The position numbers and the translations under genes were made by a program. A stretch of DNA of 5,491 bases from JBKHJZ01 sp046537875 (GTDB taxonomy: Bacteria; Actinomycetota; Acidimicrobiia; Acidimicrobiales; VFJN01). Within the stretch, counting starts at the first letter, position 1; each line of letters starts with the position of its first letter. The DNA is taken from positions 1 through 5,491 of the forward strand of contig JBKHJZ010000209.1 of assembly GCA_046537875.1 (NCBI GenBank), read 5' to 3'. This document shows, one piece after another, positions 1 to 5,467 of the stretch. The notes under the pieces were generated by a model. That model was not told the DNA's origin. It did no database searches and saw only the letters and a list, made by a program, of their open reading frames with translations.

Positions 1-40
1 CGGTGAGGGCTCCGACGACCTCACGCTCCAACCAGAGCAT
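1..40 (-). CDS. Possible 5' end of a leftward gene cut by the window edge
   Basis: On the minus strand an ATG at 40-38 opens a frame that stays open to base 1, reading MLWLEREVVGALT. The other two minus-strand frames stop within the first 60 bases (a TAG and a TGA), so only this frame could code. The start lies 94 nt downstream of the cytochrome b stop on the same strand, so it could be the third gene of that operon. No convincing Shine-Dalgarno sequence precedes the ATG. Thirteen residues are too few to assign a family. This could equally be non-coding sequence that happens to be open. Confidence 0.3.
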   Translation of the reverse strand, partial: MLWLEREVVGALT

Positions 41-134
41 GAGGGGTGAGCCTAGGGGAGCGGGGGAGGGCGGTGCGATGCGCGGCGGGGTCCGTGCGGT
101 CCCGTCGCCGGGGCCGCGCGTGCAGCGCGCGCTC

Positions 135-953
135 TCAGTCGGTTCCGGGCGCCGCCCGCCCCGCGTCGGGGTCCCGCGACGCCGTGTCGTGCGGCCACAG
201 GCGGCGGGCCACGGCGACCGGTACCCCCCGCCGTCCCACCATCGCCCGCCACACGCTGCGATAGCCGGGCAGGACGCCAGAGACCACCAGCAGGTGGCCG
301 ATCACCAGAGCGCTGAGCACGTAGGTCGCCGCCCGGTGCACGCGCACCAGCGTGGCGAACGTGGGGCCGCCGGACAGCGTGGTCAGCGCGATCCCACTGC
401 CGATCAGGGTTCCGAGACTGGCGACGAATGCCACGTTGGCCAGCCGCTGGCCCGGATCGAAGCGTCCCCGGTGGCCGCCGAACCGGCCCGTCAGCGCCCC
501 GACCGGCCAGCGCAGGAACCACCGTGCGTCGCCGCGGTCGAGCCGGGCGGTCTCGCGGGCGAAGGTCCACGCGGCTCGCACGCCCAGGGTGATCCCCGCG
601 GCCGCAACGGCCGCCAGCACCCAGCCGGCCGTCCGATGGATCTCGGTGTCCGGGCTGTCGAGCACCTCGGCCAGCACGCTGGGCCGGCCTTCGCGGCCCG
701 TGCGCAGCCACCAGCCGGTGGCCAGCAGCACCCCGGTGGCCACCGCGTTGGTCCAGTGGAACCAGCGGGTGGCGGCGTTGTTGCGGACGACGCCGGCCCG
801 GGGGTCCCGTGCCCCGCTGCCGCGCTCGTCCAGAGTCCGGCGCCGGCGGCCGGCGGGCGAGGCGGGGCGGGCGAGGCGGCCCCGGGAGCTCCGCCTCCAC
901 CCGTCCCGGCTGTCAGTACCCGTAGTCGTTGCCGGCGTCGGTGTCGGTCGCAT
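135..953 (-). CDS. Cytochrome b of the formate dehydrogenase gamma / b-type hydrogenase cytochrome family (four-helix, di-heme)
   Basis: A 272-residue membrane protein. Four hydrophobic segments lie near residues 64-83, 107-128, 171-193 and 207-229. Histidines H66 (RWFHW), H106 (EIHRTAG), H206 (RVHRAAT) and H220 (IGHLL) sit where the two b-heme ligand pairs of E. coli FdnI lie. The spacing agrees (about 40 residues between the first two, 14 between the last two; FdnI values from memory). RFDPGQRLANVAF (165-177) matches the family's K-[FY]-N-x-G-Q-K signature between helices 2 and 3. Such subunits pass electrons between the quinone pool and a periplasmic redox partner; the partner is not in this window. 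The N-terminal ~58 residues are an odd Arg/Pro/Thr-rich extension. Every possible ATG or GTG start before helix 1 (953, 965, GTG 989) lies inside the lipoprotein gene; 953 gives the shortest overlap (41 bp). Family call firm, start uncertain. Confidence 0.82.
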   Translation of the reverse strand: MRPTPTPATTTGTDSRDGWRRSSRGRLARPASPAGRRRRTLDERGSGARDPRAGVVRNNAATRWFHWTNAVATGVLLATGWWLRTGREGRPSVLAEVLDSPDTEIHRTAGWVLAAVAAAGITLGVRAAWTFARETARLDRGDARWFLRWPVGALTGRFGGHRGRFDPGQRLANVAFVASLGTLIGSGIALTTLSGGPTFATLVRVHRAATYVLSALVIGHLLVVSGVLPGYRSVWRAMVGRRGVPVAVARRLWPHDTASRDPDAGRAAPGTD

Positions 954-1437
954 CCGTCCCGGCATCCGAGCCGCCCGCGCCGCCGCCACCCACCATGACC
1001 GTCACCTCGTCGCTCGCGGAGGTGAGGCTGTGGTCGGCGTTGGCGATCACAGCCTCGATGGTGTGCGCCCCCTCGCCGAGCTTGCGGTCCACGCTGTGCG
1101 CCTCCTCGAAGACCAGGTCGTACTCGCCGTCGTCGGTGTTGCCGTCGTAGTACACGTGCACGTGGTGGCGACCGGTGTCGGGTTCGCCGAGCGGCACGCT
1201 GGCGTCCATCTCGAGATCGAACGGCGTGCTCACCTCCGATCCGTCGCCGGGAGCCTCGATCGTGATCGTCAGGTCGTCGCCGGACCCGCCGCCAGCTCCG
1301 GCGGTGGCCGCATCCTCGCCGTCGTCGCCGCACGCCGTGGCGAGGAGGAGCATCGAGGCGCCGACGGCCAGTCCGGCCGGTGCCATCCGGCGGTGACGCC
1401 GCGGCGATCGGGTCCTATGAGCTGTCGCGATCGTCAT
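913..1437 (-). CDS. Secreted lipoprotein with a His-rich Ig-like domain
   Basis: A 174-residue protein. A basic N-region (RTRSPRRHRR), a hydrophobic core (AGLAVGASMLLL) and the lipobox LATAC predict export, cleavage and lipid attachment at Cys36. A short acidic/Gly linker (37-55) leads to a beta-rich domain (about 56-149). This begins TITIEAPGDGSEV, typical of Ig-like or DUF4399-type folds, and contains HHVHVYYDG (91-99). His 91, 92, 94, 114, 125 and 136 could bind a metal, but this is inference. The tail (150-174) is Gly/Asp/Thr-rich and ends YGY. The ATG at 1437 follows AGGAGG (1446-1441) at short spacing; the internal Met18 lacks a ribosome site. It is divergent from the ECF sigma gene and shares its upstream 13-mer, so it is a likely target of that sigma factor. 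Mycobacterial sigK lies near lipoprotein genes of a different (fasciclin) fold, which is an analogy only. Specific function unknown. Confidence 0.85.
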   Translation of the reverse strand: MTIATAHRTRSPRRHRRMAPAGLAVGASMLLLATACGDDGEDAATAGAGGGSGDDLTITIEAPGDGSEVSTPFDLEMDASVPLGEPDTGRHHVHVYYDGNTDDGEYDLVFEEAHSVDRKLGEGAHTIEAVIANADHSLTSASDEVTVMVGGGGAGGSDAGTDATDTDAGNDYGY

Positions 1438-1458
1438 GCCCCTCCTACTGCCGGGCGG

Positions 1459-1471
1459 GCCGAGCGGATCT
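1459..1471 (-). promoter_or_regulatory. 13-bp promoter/operator element upstream of the lipoprotein gene
   Basis: Read on the minus strand this is AGATCCGCTCGGC, ending 21 nt before the lipoprotein ATG. It is identical to the element before the sigma gene. Further upstream on the minus strand, TGGCAACC (around 1484-1477) resembles a generic ECF -35 box. That box is absent at the matching position before the sigma gene, so the shared 13-mer is the better candidate. Confidence 0.6.
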
Positions 1472-1520
1472 GTCGGGGTTGCCACAGGGGCCGGCGTGCC
1501 GGTGTGCTGGTGGCCGTGGG

Positions 1521-1545
1521 CCGAGATCCGGCGTCCCGAGATCCG
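1521..1545 (+). repeat. Direct repeat of ccgagatccg, period 15 bp
   Basis: Two exact 10-bp copies at 1521-1530 and 1536-1545 are separated by gcgtc. The downstream copy runs into the shared 13-mer of the sigma promoter. A tandem arrangement could offer two binding sites on the sigma side against one on the lipoprotein side. Whether both are used cannot be told from sequence. Confidence 0.55.
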
Positions 1546-1551
1546 CTCGGC
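1539..1551 (+). promoter_or_regulatory. 13-bp promoter/operator element upstream of the ECF sigma gene
   Basis: AGATCCGCTCGGC ends 21 nt before the sigma factor ATG and is the mirror copy of 1459-1471. It overlaps the second of two ccgagatccg direct repeats (1521-1530 and 1536-1545), so this side of the control region has an extra partial copy that the lipoprotein side lacks. It is a likely autoregulatory promoter element or operator. Confidence 0.6.
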
Positions 1552-1572
1552 GACTTTCCCGGTAGGGAGGGC

Positions 1573-2121
1573 ATGTGGGAGGTGCCGGACGAGGCGCTCT
1601 TCGCCGGCTTCGCGGCCGGCGATCCCGAGGCCGCGCTCGTGTTCGTGCGCCGGCACGGGCCGAAGGTCTACGGGCTGGCATCGGCCATCGTGCGCGACCC
1701 GGCCGAGGCCGAGGACGTGGCCCAGGAGGCCTTCGCGCGGGCCTGGCGGTTCGCTGCGAGCTTCGACGAGCGCCGCGGCTCGGTGGTCGCCTGGCTGCTC
1801 GGCATCACCCGCAACGTGGCGCTCGACACGGTGCGCGGCCGGGGCCGCCGCCCCGAGCCGGTGGAGGCCCCGCTGCGGTGGGCCGCCGATCCCACCGACG
1901 TCGCCGAGGTGGTGGGGCAACGTCACGACACCGCCCGGGTGATGTCCCTGCTTCACGGCCTCCCCGACGCGCAGCGGGAGGCACTGGTGGGCGTGACGCT
2001 GCTCGGCCTCACGACGCGCGAGGTGAGCGAGCGCACGGCCACCCCCCACGGGACCGTGAAGACCCGCGTCCGCCTCGCCCTGCGCAGGCTGCGTGACGAG
2101 ATGGGAGCCCCGGTCGAATGA
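1573..2121 (+). CDS. ECF-type RNA polymerase sigma factor (sigma-70 family)
   Basis: A 182-residue sigma factor, the usual length for an extracytoplasmic-function factor with only regions 2 and 4. Region 2 spans about residues 22-90 and includes DPAEAEDVAQEAFARAW (42-58), the core-binding and -10-recognition helices, followed by WLLGITRNVALDTVR. Region 4 spans about 125-177, with the -35-binding helix-turn-helix LTTREVSERTATPHGTVKTR (146-165). The frame is open far upstream, but the ATG at 1573 is chosen because the sigma fold begins just after it and GTAGGGAGG precedes it at short spacing. The gene overlaps the anti-sigma gene by ATGA, the classic sigma/anti-sigma coupling that keeps the two in balance. 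Layout and neighbouring lipoprotein recall SigK-like systems, but group assignment needs a phylogeny. It probably transcribes its own operon and the divergent lipoprotein/cytochrome operon through the shared 13-mer. Confidence 0.93.
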   Translation: MWEVPDEALFAGFAAGDPEAALVFVRRHGPKVYGLASAIVRDPAEAEDVAQEAFARAWRFAASFDERRGSVVAWLLGITRNVALDTVRGRGRRPEPVEAPLRWAADPTDVAEVVGQRHDTARVMSLLHGLPDAQREALVGVTLLGLTTREVSERTATPHGTVKTRVRLALRRLRDEMGAPVE

Positions 2122-2819
2122 GCCAGATGCGCTGCCCGGAGCTGCGGGAGGTCGGCCCCGACATGGCGCTCGGCCTGCTGACGGGCAAGGAGCGGGCCCG
2201 CGCCCTGGCACACCTCGAGCGGTGCGAGTCGTGCCGGATCGAGGTCGCGTCGCTGGCGGGTGCAGCCGACGAGCTCCTCCTGGCCGCCCCCGAGGCCAAC
2301 CCCCCGGCGGGCTTCGACGTCCGGGTGCTCGAGCGGCTCGCCGACGAGCGTGCGAGCGGTGACGCACGCGCTGGTGATCCGGTTGGATCCTCGCGTGCCC
2401 GCTGGTTCCGGCGCCCGGCGGCGGTGGCGGGCCTTGCGGTGGCGGCCCTGGCTGCGGCTGTGCTGCTGGTCGGGGGGCTGGTCGTCATGTTCGCCGGTGG
2501 CGACGACCCGGCCGTCGCCACCGGCGAGATGGTCACCGGACGCGGCCGGGTCGTGGGCGAGGTGACGGCGTCCGGTGACCCCGCCGTCGTGACGGTCTCG
2601 GTCCCCGCCTGGCAGGACATGGTCCTGGAATGGGGCGAGGAGGCCGGCACCTACTCGATCGTGGTGGAGGCGGACGACGGCTCACGCACCCGGCAGCCGA
2701 TCCTGAGCGACGAGGGCGTGTGGTCGGTGCCGGTGGACGCGGGTGCCGACGACCTGGTCACCGTGTCGGTGCTCGACGACGAGGGGCGCGTCTGGTGCAA
2801 CGGGCGGCTCTCGACCTGA
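2118..2819 (+). CDS. Single-pass membrane anti-sigma factor with N-terminal ZAS zinc finger
   Basis: A 233-residue protein. The cytoplasmic N-terminus carries the ZAS signature: Cys6, then His32-x3-Cys36-x2-Cys39 (HLERCESC). This is the zinc-binding helical domain that occludes an ECF sigma factor. A linker (about 41-98) leads to one membrane helix (about 101-126, after the basic RARWFRRP). Beyond it lies a beta-rich extracytoplasmic domain of about 105 residues with a single Cys near the C-terminus (VWCNGRLS). That domain does not show a clear RskA C-terminal pattern to my eye, so the sensed signal is unknown. The ATG overlaps the sigma stop (ATGA), and GGGAG at 2103-2107 lies about 10 nt upstream; Met4 is an alternative start. 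Release, probably by proteolysis of the outer domain as in related systems, would free the sigma factor (inference). Confidence 0.9.
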   Translation: MSQMRCPELREVGPDMALGLLTGKERARALAHLERCESCRIEVASLAGAADELLLAAPEANPPAGFDVRVLERLADERASGDARAGDPVGSSRARWFRRPAAVAGLAVAALAAAVLLVGGLVVMFAGGDDPAVATGEMVTGRGRVVGEVTASGDPAVVTVSVPAWQDMVLEWGEEAGTYSIVVEADDGSRTRQPILSDEGVWSVPVDAGADDLVTVSVLDDEGRVWCNGRLST

Positions 2820-2820
2820 G

Positions 2821-2865
2821 CCGGCAGCGGCGGGGTCGGCGCCCCCGAGCGAGCACGCTGGCCGG
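2821..2865. terminator. Possible bidirectional hairpin terminator between convergent operons
   Basis: The 49 bp between the anti-sigma stop (2819) and the acyltransferase stop (2869) fold into a GC-rich structure. An outer stem pairs ccggcagcg (2821-2829) with cgctggccgg (2856-2865), with one bulged G. An inner stem pairs cgggg (2831-2835) with ccccg (2843-2847). Neither strand has a T-run after it, so it is not a canonical intrinsic terminator. Actinobacteria often use hairpins without a U-tail, and the position between convergent genes fits. Confidence 0.4.
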
Positions 2866-2868
2866 ACC

Positions 2869-3795
2869 CTAGAGATCGGGCCAGGGGCGTCGCTGGCGGG
2901 TGCGCCGGCGATCGGGACCACCCAGCGCCCAGGCGCGGCGCCAGGCGGGGGCGTCGGGGCCGACGAGCGGCGGGGTCGCCCCGGCGTGGGAGCGTCGGCG
3001 GGCCGACCACCAGTCGGTGGTGGCCTCGTCGGCCAGCGAGGCGACCGCGCCCTCGATCGCCACCGCGAACCTGCGGGTGTCGAGGTCGCCCGGCTCGAGC
3101 GGCGCGCCGAAGGTGACCCGGGCCGTCCCCGGTGAGGGCATCTTTCGGCCCTTCCGGAGGATCCGGCCGGTGCCGTGCACGTGCACGGGCACCACCGGCA
3201 CGCCGCAGCGCACCGCCAGGTACGCGGCCCCGCCGCGGAAGGGCTGACCCCAGCCGTCCGGGCTGCGGCCGCCCTCGGGGAAGATCAGCATCGACCAGCC
3301 GGCGTCGATCAGCCCGGCCGCCCGGTCGGCCGACCGGCGTTGCACCCTCGACCGCTCGATCGGGACCGCGCCGATGACCAGCGCGGACACCGCGCTGGAC
3401 ACGGGTCCGCGGAAGAAGTAGTCGGCCGCGGCTCCCACGAACAGCGCGTGCCGCCATGGCTCGGGGATCGACGTGATCAGCAGCGGGGTGTCGATGTGGC
3501 TGTGGTGGTTCGCAGCGAAGATCGCCGGCCCACCCCGGTCGGCCAGCCGGTCCAACCGGTCGAGCCCGCGCCGCTCCGGCCGGGCGAGCGCTGCCACCGC
3601 CGGGCGCACCGCGGCCTCCACGAGCGCGGCGCGAGCCAGGCGGGCGGGGTAGCGGCGTGCCCAGTCGGTGTCGAAGTCGGCGCCGTAGCGACGCCGCCGG
3701 TCGGGTACCTCGGCGCCGCCCGGCACCGGCGGGGGCGAGAGGGGGAACGGCAGGCGCCCCAGGCGCCGCACCGGCGAGCCAGTCCGGCCGGCCAT
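2869..3795 (-). CDS. PlsC-type 1-acyl-sn-glycerol-3-phosphate acyltransferase family protein
   Basis: A 308-residue member of the glycerophospholipid acyltransferase family, which transfers a fatty acyl group to lysophosphatidic acid or a similar acceptor at the inner membrane face. All four family blocks are visible. Block I is NHHSHID (96-102), holding the catalytic HX4D pair His97/Asp102. Block II is GAVPIERS (142-149), block III FPEGGRSPDG (172-181), which binds the phosphate of the acceptor, and block IV VPVVPVHVHGTG. Residues 1-90 are Arg/Pro-rich with a weak amphipathic stretch; the tail from about 260 is Arg-rich. The ATG at 3795 shares its A with the stop of the upstream LarA-like gene (TGATG); a GTG one codon earlier (3798) would give a GTGA overlap. 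Either way the two are translationally coupled. Acceptor specificity cannot be told; related acyltransferases also modify other lipids. Confidence 0.88.
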   Translation of the reverse strand: MAGRTGSPVRRLGRLPFPLSPPPVPGGAEVPDRRRRYGADFDTDWARRYPARLARAALVEAAVRPAVAALARPERRGLDRLDRLADRGGPAIFAANHHSHIDTPLLITSIPEPWRHALFVGAAADYFFRGPVSSAVSALVIGAVPIERSRVQRRSADRAAGLIDAGWSMLIFPEGGRSPDGWGQPFRGGAAYLAVRCGVPVVPVHVHGTGRILRKGRKMPSPGTARVTFGAPLEPGDLDTRRFAVAIEGAVASLADEATTDWWSARRRSHAGATPPLVGPDAPAWRRAWALGGPDRRRTRQRRPWPDL

Positions 3796-5390
3796 CACAG
3801 CACGTCCGCCATGACGAGCGGCGGGTTGTGGAGGTGGGTGATGGTGGGCTGGCGGCCCACGACGTCCTCGGCCATCTCCAGCGCGTCCTGGAGCGTCGAT
3901 GCCGGGGTGAAGCCGAGCCGCCGGACCGCGCGCGGCTCACCCCCCACGATGATCACCTTCCCGGTGTGCGCCAGCCCGTGGCAGCCCCAGTACCACATGT
4001 AGAAGGGGTGCACACCGTGGTAGGCGTAGCTCGTCCGGTAGAGGTGCCGGTACCACTCGTCCTCGGCGAACTGCTTCTCGTACCGCGCCTCGATCTCGGC
4101 CGGATCGGTCGTGTCGGCCAGCACCTGCTCGAAGAAGTCGATGTAGCTCGGGTGGTGCACGGGGTGGAACTCCCACGGCGTGGGGTGGCTCATGATGACC
4201 ACCCCGCCCTCCCGCACCGGGGGGACCCCCCGGTAGAGGTTGAAGAAGTAGCCGAGCCCCAGGCACATCACCAGGATCGGGTTCATGACCGAGTTCACGT
4301 TGTAGGGGCAGATGTAGGGGAGGCCCATCGTGAGGATGTCGGTCTGTCCCTCGAGGGGCACCAGCTGCTGGCGGAAGACGTTCTCGGTCGTCACCTCGTG
4401 GACCGGGTCGACCTCGCCGGCCTGGACCGACGTGAGCTCGTAGGGCGACCGCCACGACTGGAAGACCCGGCGGCGCGCCGACTGCGGCATCCGGTCGAGG
4501 CCGGCCTTCATCGCCAGGAACGTGGCCCGGTCGCGCACCGTCCACTCCCACTCACGCTTCTGCAGCACCGACAGCGGCCCCGACGTGCCGAACGCGTCGT
4601 TGTTGAGGGTGGTCTCGATCTGGAAGATCCGCACGCCCGCGTCCCGCAGGACCTTGCCCATCCGCCAGTTCGAGCTGTGGAGCTCCGAGCGGTGGCGGTC
4701 CATGAAGCTCCGGCTGTGCAGCATGGTGGTCACGTTGTGGTGGTGCCGCAGGCTGCGGTAGCTGGCGAGGCCGGTGGCCGTCGACTTGTGGCCGCCGTCC
4801 ATCGACACCAGGTTGATGTTGACGTAGACGACCAGGTCGGACTCGGCGGCACGCCGGCTGATCTCGACCTCCTCGCCCTCGGGGGTGGTGCCGACCAGCG
4901 CGAGGTCGTCGGGGTCCTCGGCGTCGAAGTTGTAGAGCAGGCCGTGCGGCGCGAAGGCGTCGTACACGCGGTCGCCCACGGCGTGGCGCAGCTCCGACTG
5001 GGTCATCCGCCGGTGCAGCGCCAGGGCGGCGATCAGGTGCACGTCGTCGACGCCGGCCTCGGCCGCCAGGTCGAGCACGGCCTCGATGACGCGCTGGCGC
5101 ACGTCGGGCCGGCGCATCGGCGGGAGCGGCAGCGAGATGTCGTCGAAGCAGATCGTGAGCTTCATCCCCGGGCGCAGGAGGTCGCGCAGGGGAGGGGTGT
5201 CGCCGAGCGGGTGGTCGAGGGCGTGGCGGATGGCGCCGTCGGGATCGTCCAGCGGCTCCAGGGGCTCGGCCGGGTAGAGCACGCGGCTGCGGCCAGCGGG
5301 CAGCGTCTCGAGCCGGAACGACTCCCCGTGGTGGAAGAGGATCGGAGGCGTGGAGCGGTCGACCTCGAGCACGAAACCGGGGCGGGGCAT
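3795..5390 (-). CDS. LarA-superfamily (nickel-pincer lactate racemase-like, DUF2088) protein, divergent and extended
   Basis: A 531-residue protein, about 100 longer than L. plantarum LarA. The N-terminal DUF2088 domain is clear: CFDDISLPLPP (81-91), ALALHRRMTQSEL (122-134), LVGTTPEGEEVEISRR (165-180) and GGHKSTATGLASY (199-211). Aligning by eye with LarA (residue numbers from memory), His126 matches catalytic His108, Lys202 matches Lys184, which tethers the nickel-pincer nucleotide, and His218 matches Ni ligand His200. The spacing 126-202-218 is the same as 108-184-200. Leu87 stands for Arg75, no His lies at the His174 position, and the Gln295/Lys298 pair reads Met/Ile (about 369 and 372). 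The C-terminal half (about 345-531) keeps the LarA-like GGVVIMSHPTPWEF and GKVIIVGG...LGFTPASTLQDAL blocks, with a His/Trp/Tyr-rich insert between. Probably a racemase or epimerase acting on another 2-hydroxy acid; lactate racemase should not be assumed. AGGAG lies 8 nt before the ATG. Confidence 0.85.
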   Translation of the reverse strand: MPRPGFVLEVDRSTPPILFHHGESFRLETLPAGRSRVLYPAEPLEPLDDPDGAIRHALDHPLGDTPPLRDLLRPGMKLTICFDDISLPLPPMRRPDVRQRVIEAVLDLAAEAGVDDVHLIAALALHRRMTQSELRHAVGDRVYDAFAPHGLLYNFDAEDPDDLALVGTTPEGEEVEISRRAAESDLVVYVNINLVSMDGGHKSTATGLASYRSLRHHHNVTTMLHSRSFMDRHRSELHSSNWRMGKVLRDAGVRIFQIETTLNNDAFGTSGPLSVLQKREWEWTVRDRATFLAMKAGLDRMPQSARRRVFQSWRSPYELTSVQAGEVDPVHEVTTENVFRQQLVPLEGQTDILTMGLPYICPYNVNSVMNPILVMCLGLGYFFNLYRGVPPVREGGVVIMSHPTPWEFHPVHHPSYIDFFEQVLADTTDPAEIEARYEKQFAEDEWYRHLYRTSYAYHGVHPFYMWYWGCHGLAHTGKVIIVGGEPRAVRRLGFTPASTLQDALEMAEDVVGRQPTITHLHNPPLVMADVL

Positions 5391-5398
5391 CTACGGCA

Positions 5399-5403
5399 CT
5401 CCT
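5399..5403 (-). promoter_or_regulatory. Ribosome binding site of the LarA-like gene
   Basis: AGGAG on the minus strand sits 8 nt upstream of the ATG at 5390, an ideal spacing. The codon just before the ATG is an in-frame TAG, so the start is fixed. It is the strongest Shine-Dalgarno site in the window. Confidence 0.75.
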
Positions 5404-5421
5404 GGGCTTGCTGCATCGTCG

Positions 5422-5467
5422 TTCTGGCAGCGCTGGGTTCGCTGGGTGCGAGCGGGCGCTGCCAGAA
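5422..5467. repeat. Perfect 12-bp inverted repeat upstream of the LarA-like operon
   Basis: ttctggcagcgc (5422-5433) is the exact reverse complement of gcgctgccagaa (5456-5467), with 22 bp between. The intervening DNA holds two tandem copies of cgctgggt (5431-5438 and 5440-5447, period 9) and a short inner stem tcgc/gcga (5439-5442 with 5448-5451). The near arm lies 32 nt before the LarA-like ATG. No T-run flanks it on either strand, so a standard intrinsic terminator is unlikely. It could be an operator for a dimeric regulator or a structured leader of the mRNA. Confidence 0.6.

Larger units (their letters stand above)
1438..1572. promoter_or_regulatory. Shared divergent control region with mirror-symmetric elements
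   Basis: The 135 bp between the lipoprotein ATG (1437) and the sigma factor ATG (1573) contain a perfect 13-bp inverted repeat. gccgagcggatct at 1459-1471 mirrors agatccgctcggc at 1539-1551. Its centre (1505) is exactly the midpoint between the two start codons. Read towards each gene, the layout is AGATCCGCTCGGC, 10 variable bases, then GTAGG in both leaders (CAGTAGGAGGGGC and CGGTAGGGAGGGC), then ATG. GATCCG and the T of TAGG are 17 bp apart, so a -35/-10 pair is one reading, with the second block also serving as the ribosome site. An operator for a dimeric regulator is the other. Family knowledge supports autoregulation by ECF factors. Confidence 0.7.

Noticed and set aside
111..130. Short gcgcg/cgcgc stem downstream of the cytochrome gene as a terminator
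   Set aside because: The stem is only 5 bp, there is no T-run, and such pairs are common by chance in sequence this rich in G and C.
3..998. Long plus-strand open frame of 331 codons opposite the cytochrome gene
   Set aside because: The product is Arg/Pro/Gly/Ala low-complexity with no recognisable motif. The minus strand carries a clear cytochrome b with conserved heme His in the same span. Long antisense frames are expected at this GC content.
352..1572. 407-codon N-terminal extension of the sigma factor frame
   Set aside because: It crosses the cytochrome and lipoprotein genes on the other strand and the shared promoter region. The sigma fold begins right after the ATG at 1573, which has its own ribosome site.
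1438..2367. Upstream extension of the lipoprotein frame to 2367
   Set aside because: It is antisense to the sigma and anti-sigma genes and would bury the signal peptide and lipobox inside a larger protein.
2651..3940. 429-codon minus-strand frame overlapping the acyltransferase
   Set aside because: It is another frame of the same strand as the PlsC gene and lacks the HX4D and FPEG motifs, which are intact in the neighbouring frame.
5422..5467. Inverted repeat read as a CRISPR unit or insertion-sequence end
   Set aside because: There is a single copy, no regular spacer series, no transposase and no target duplication in the window.
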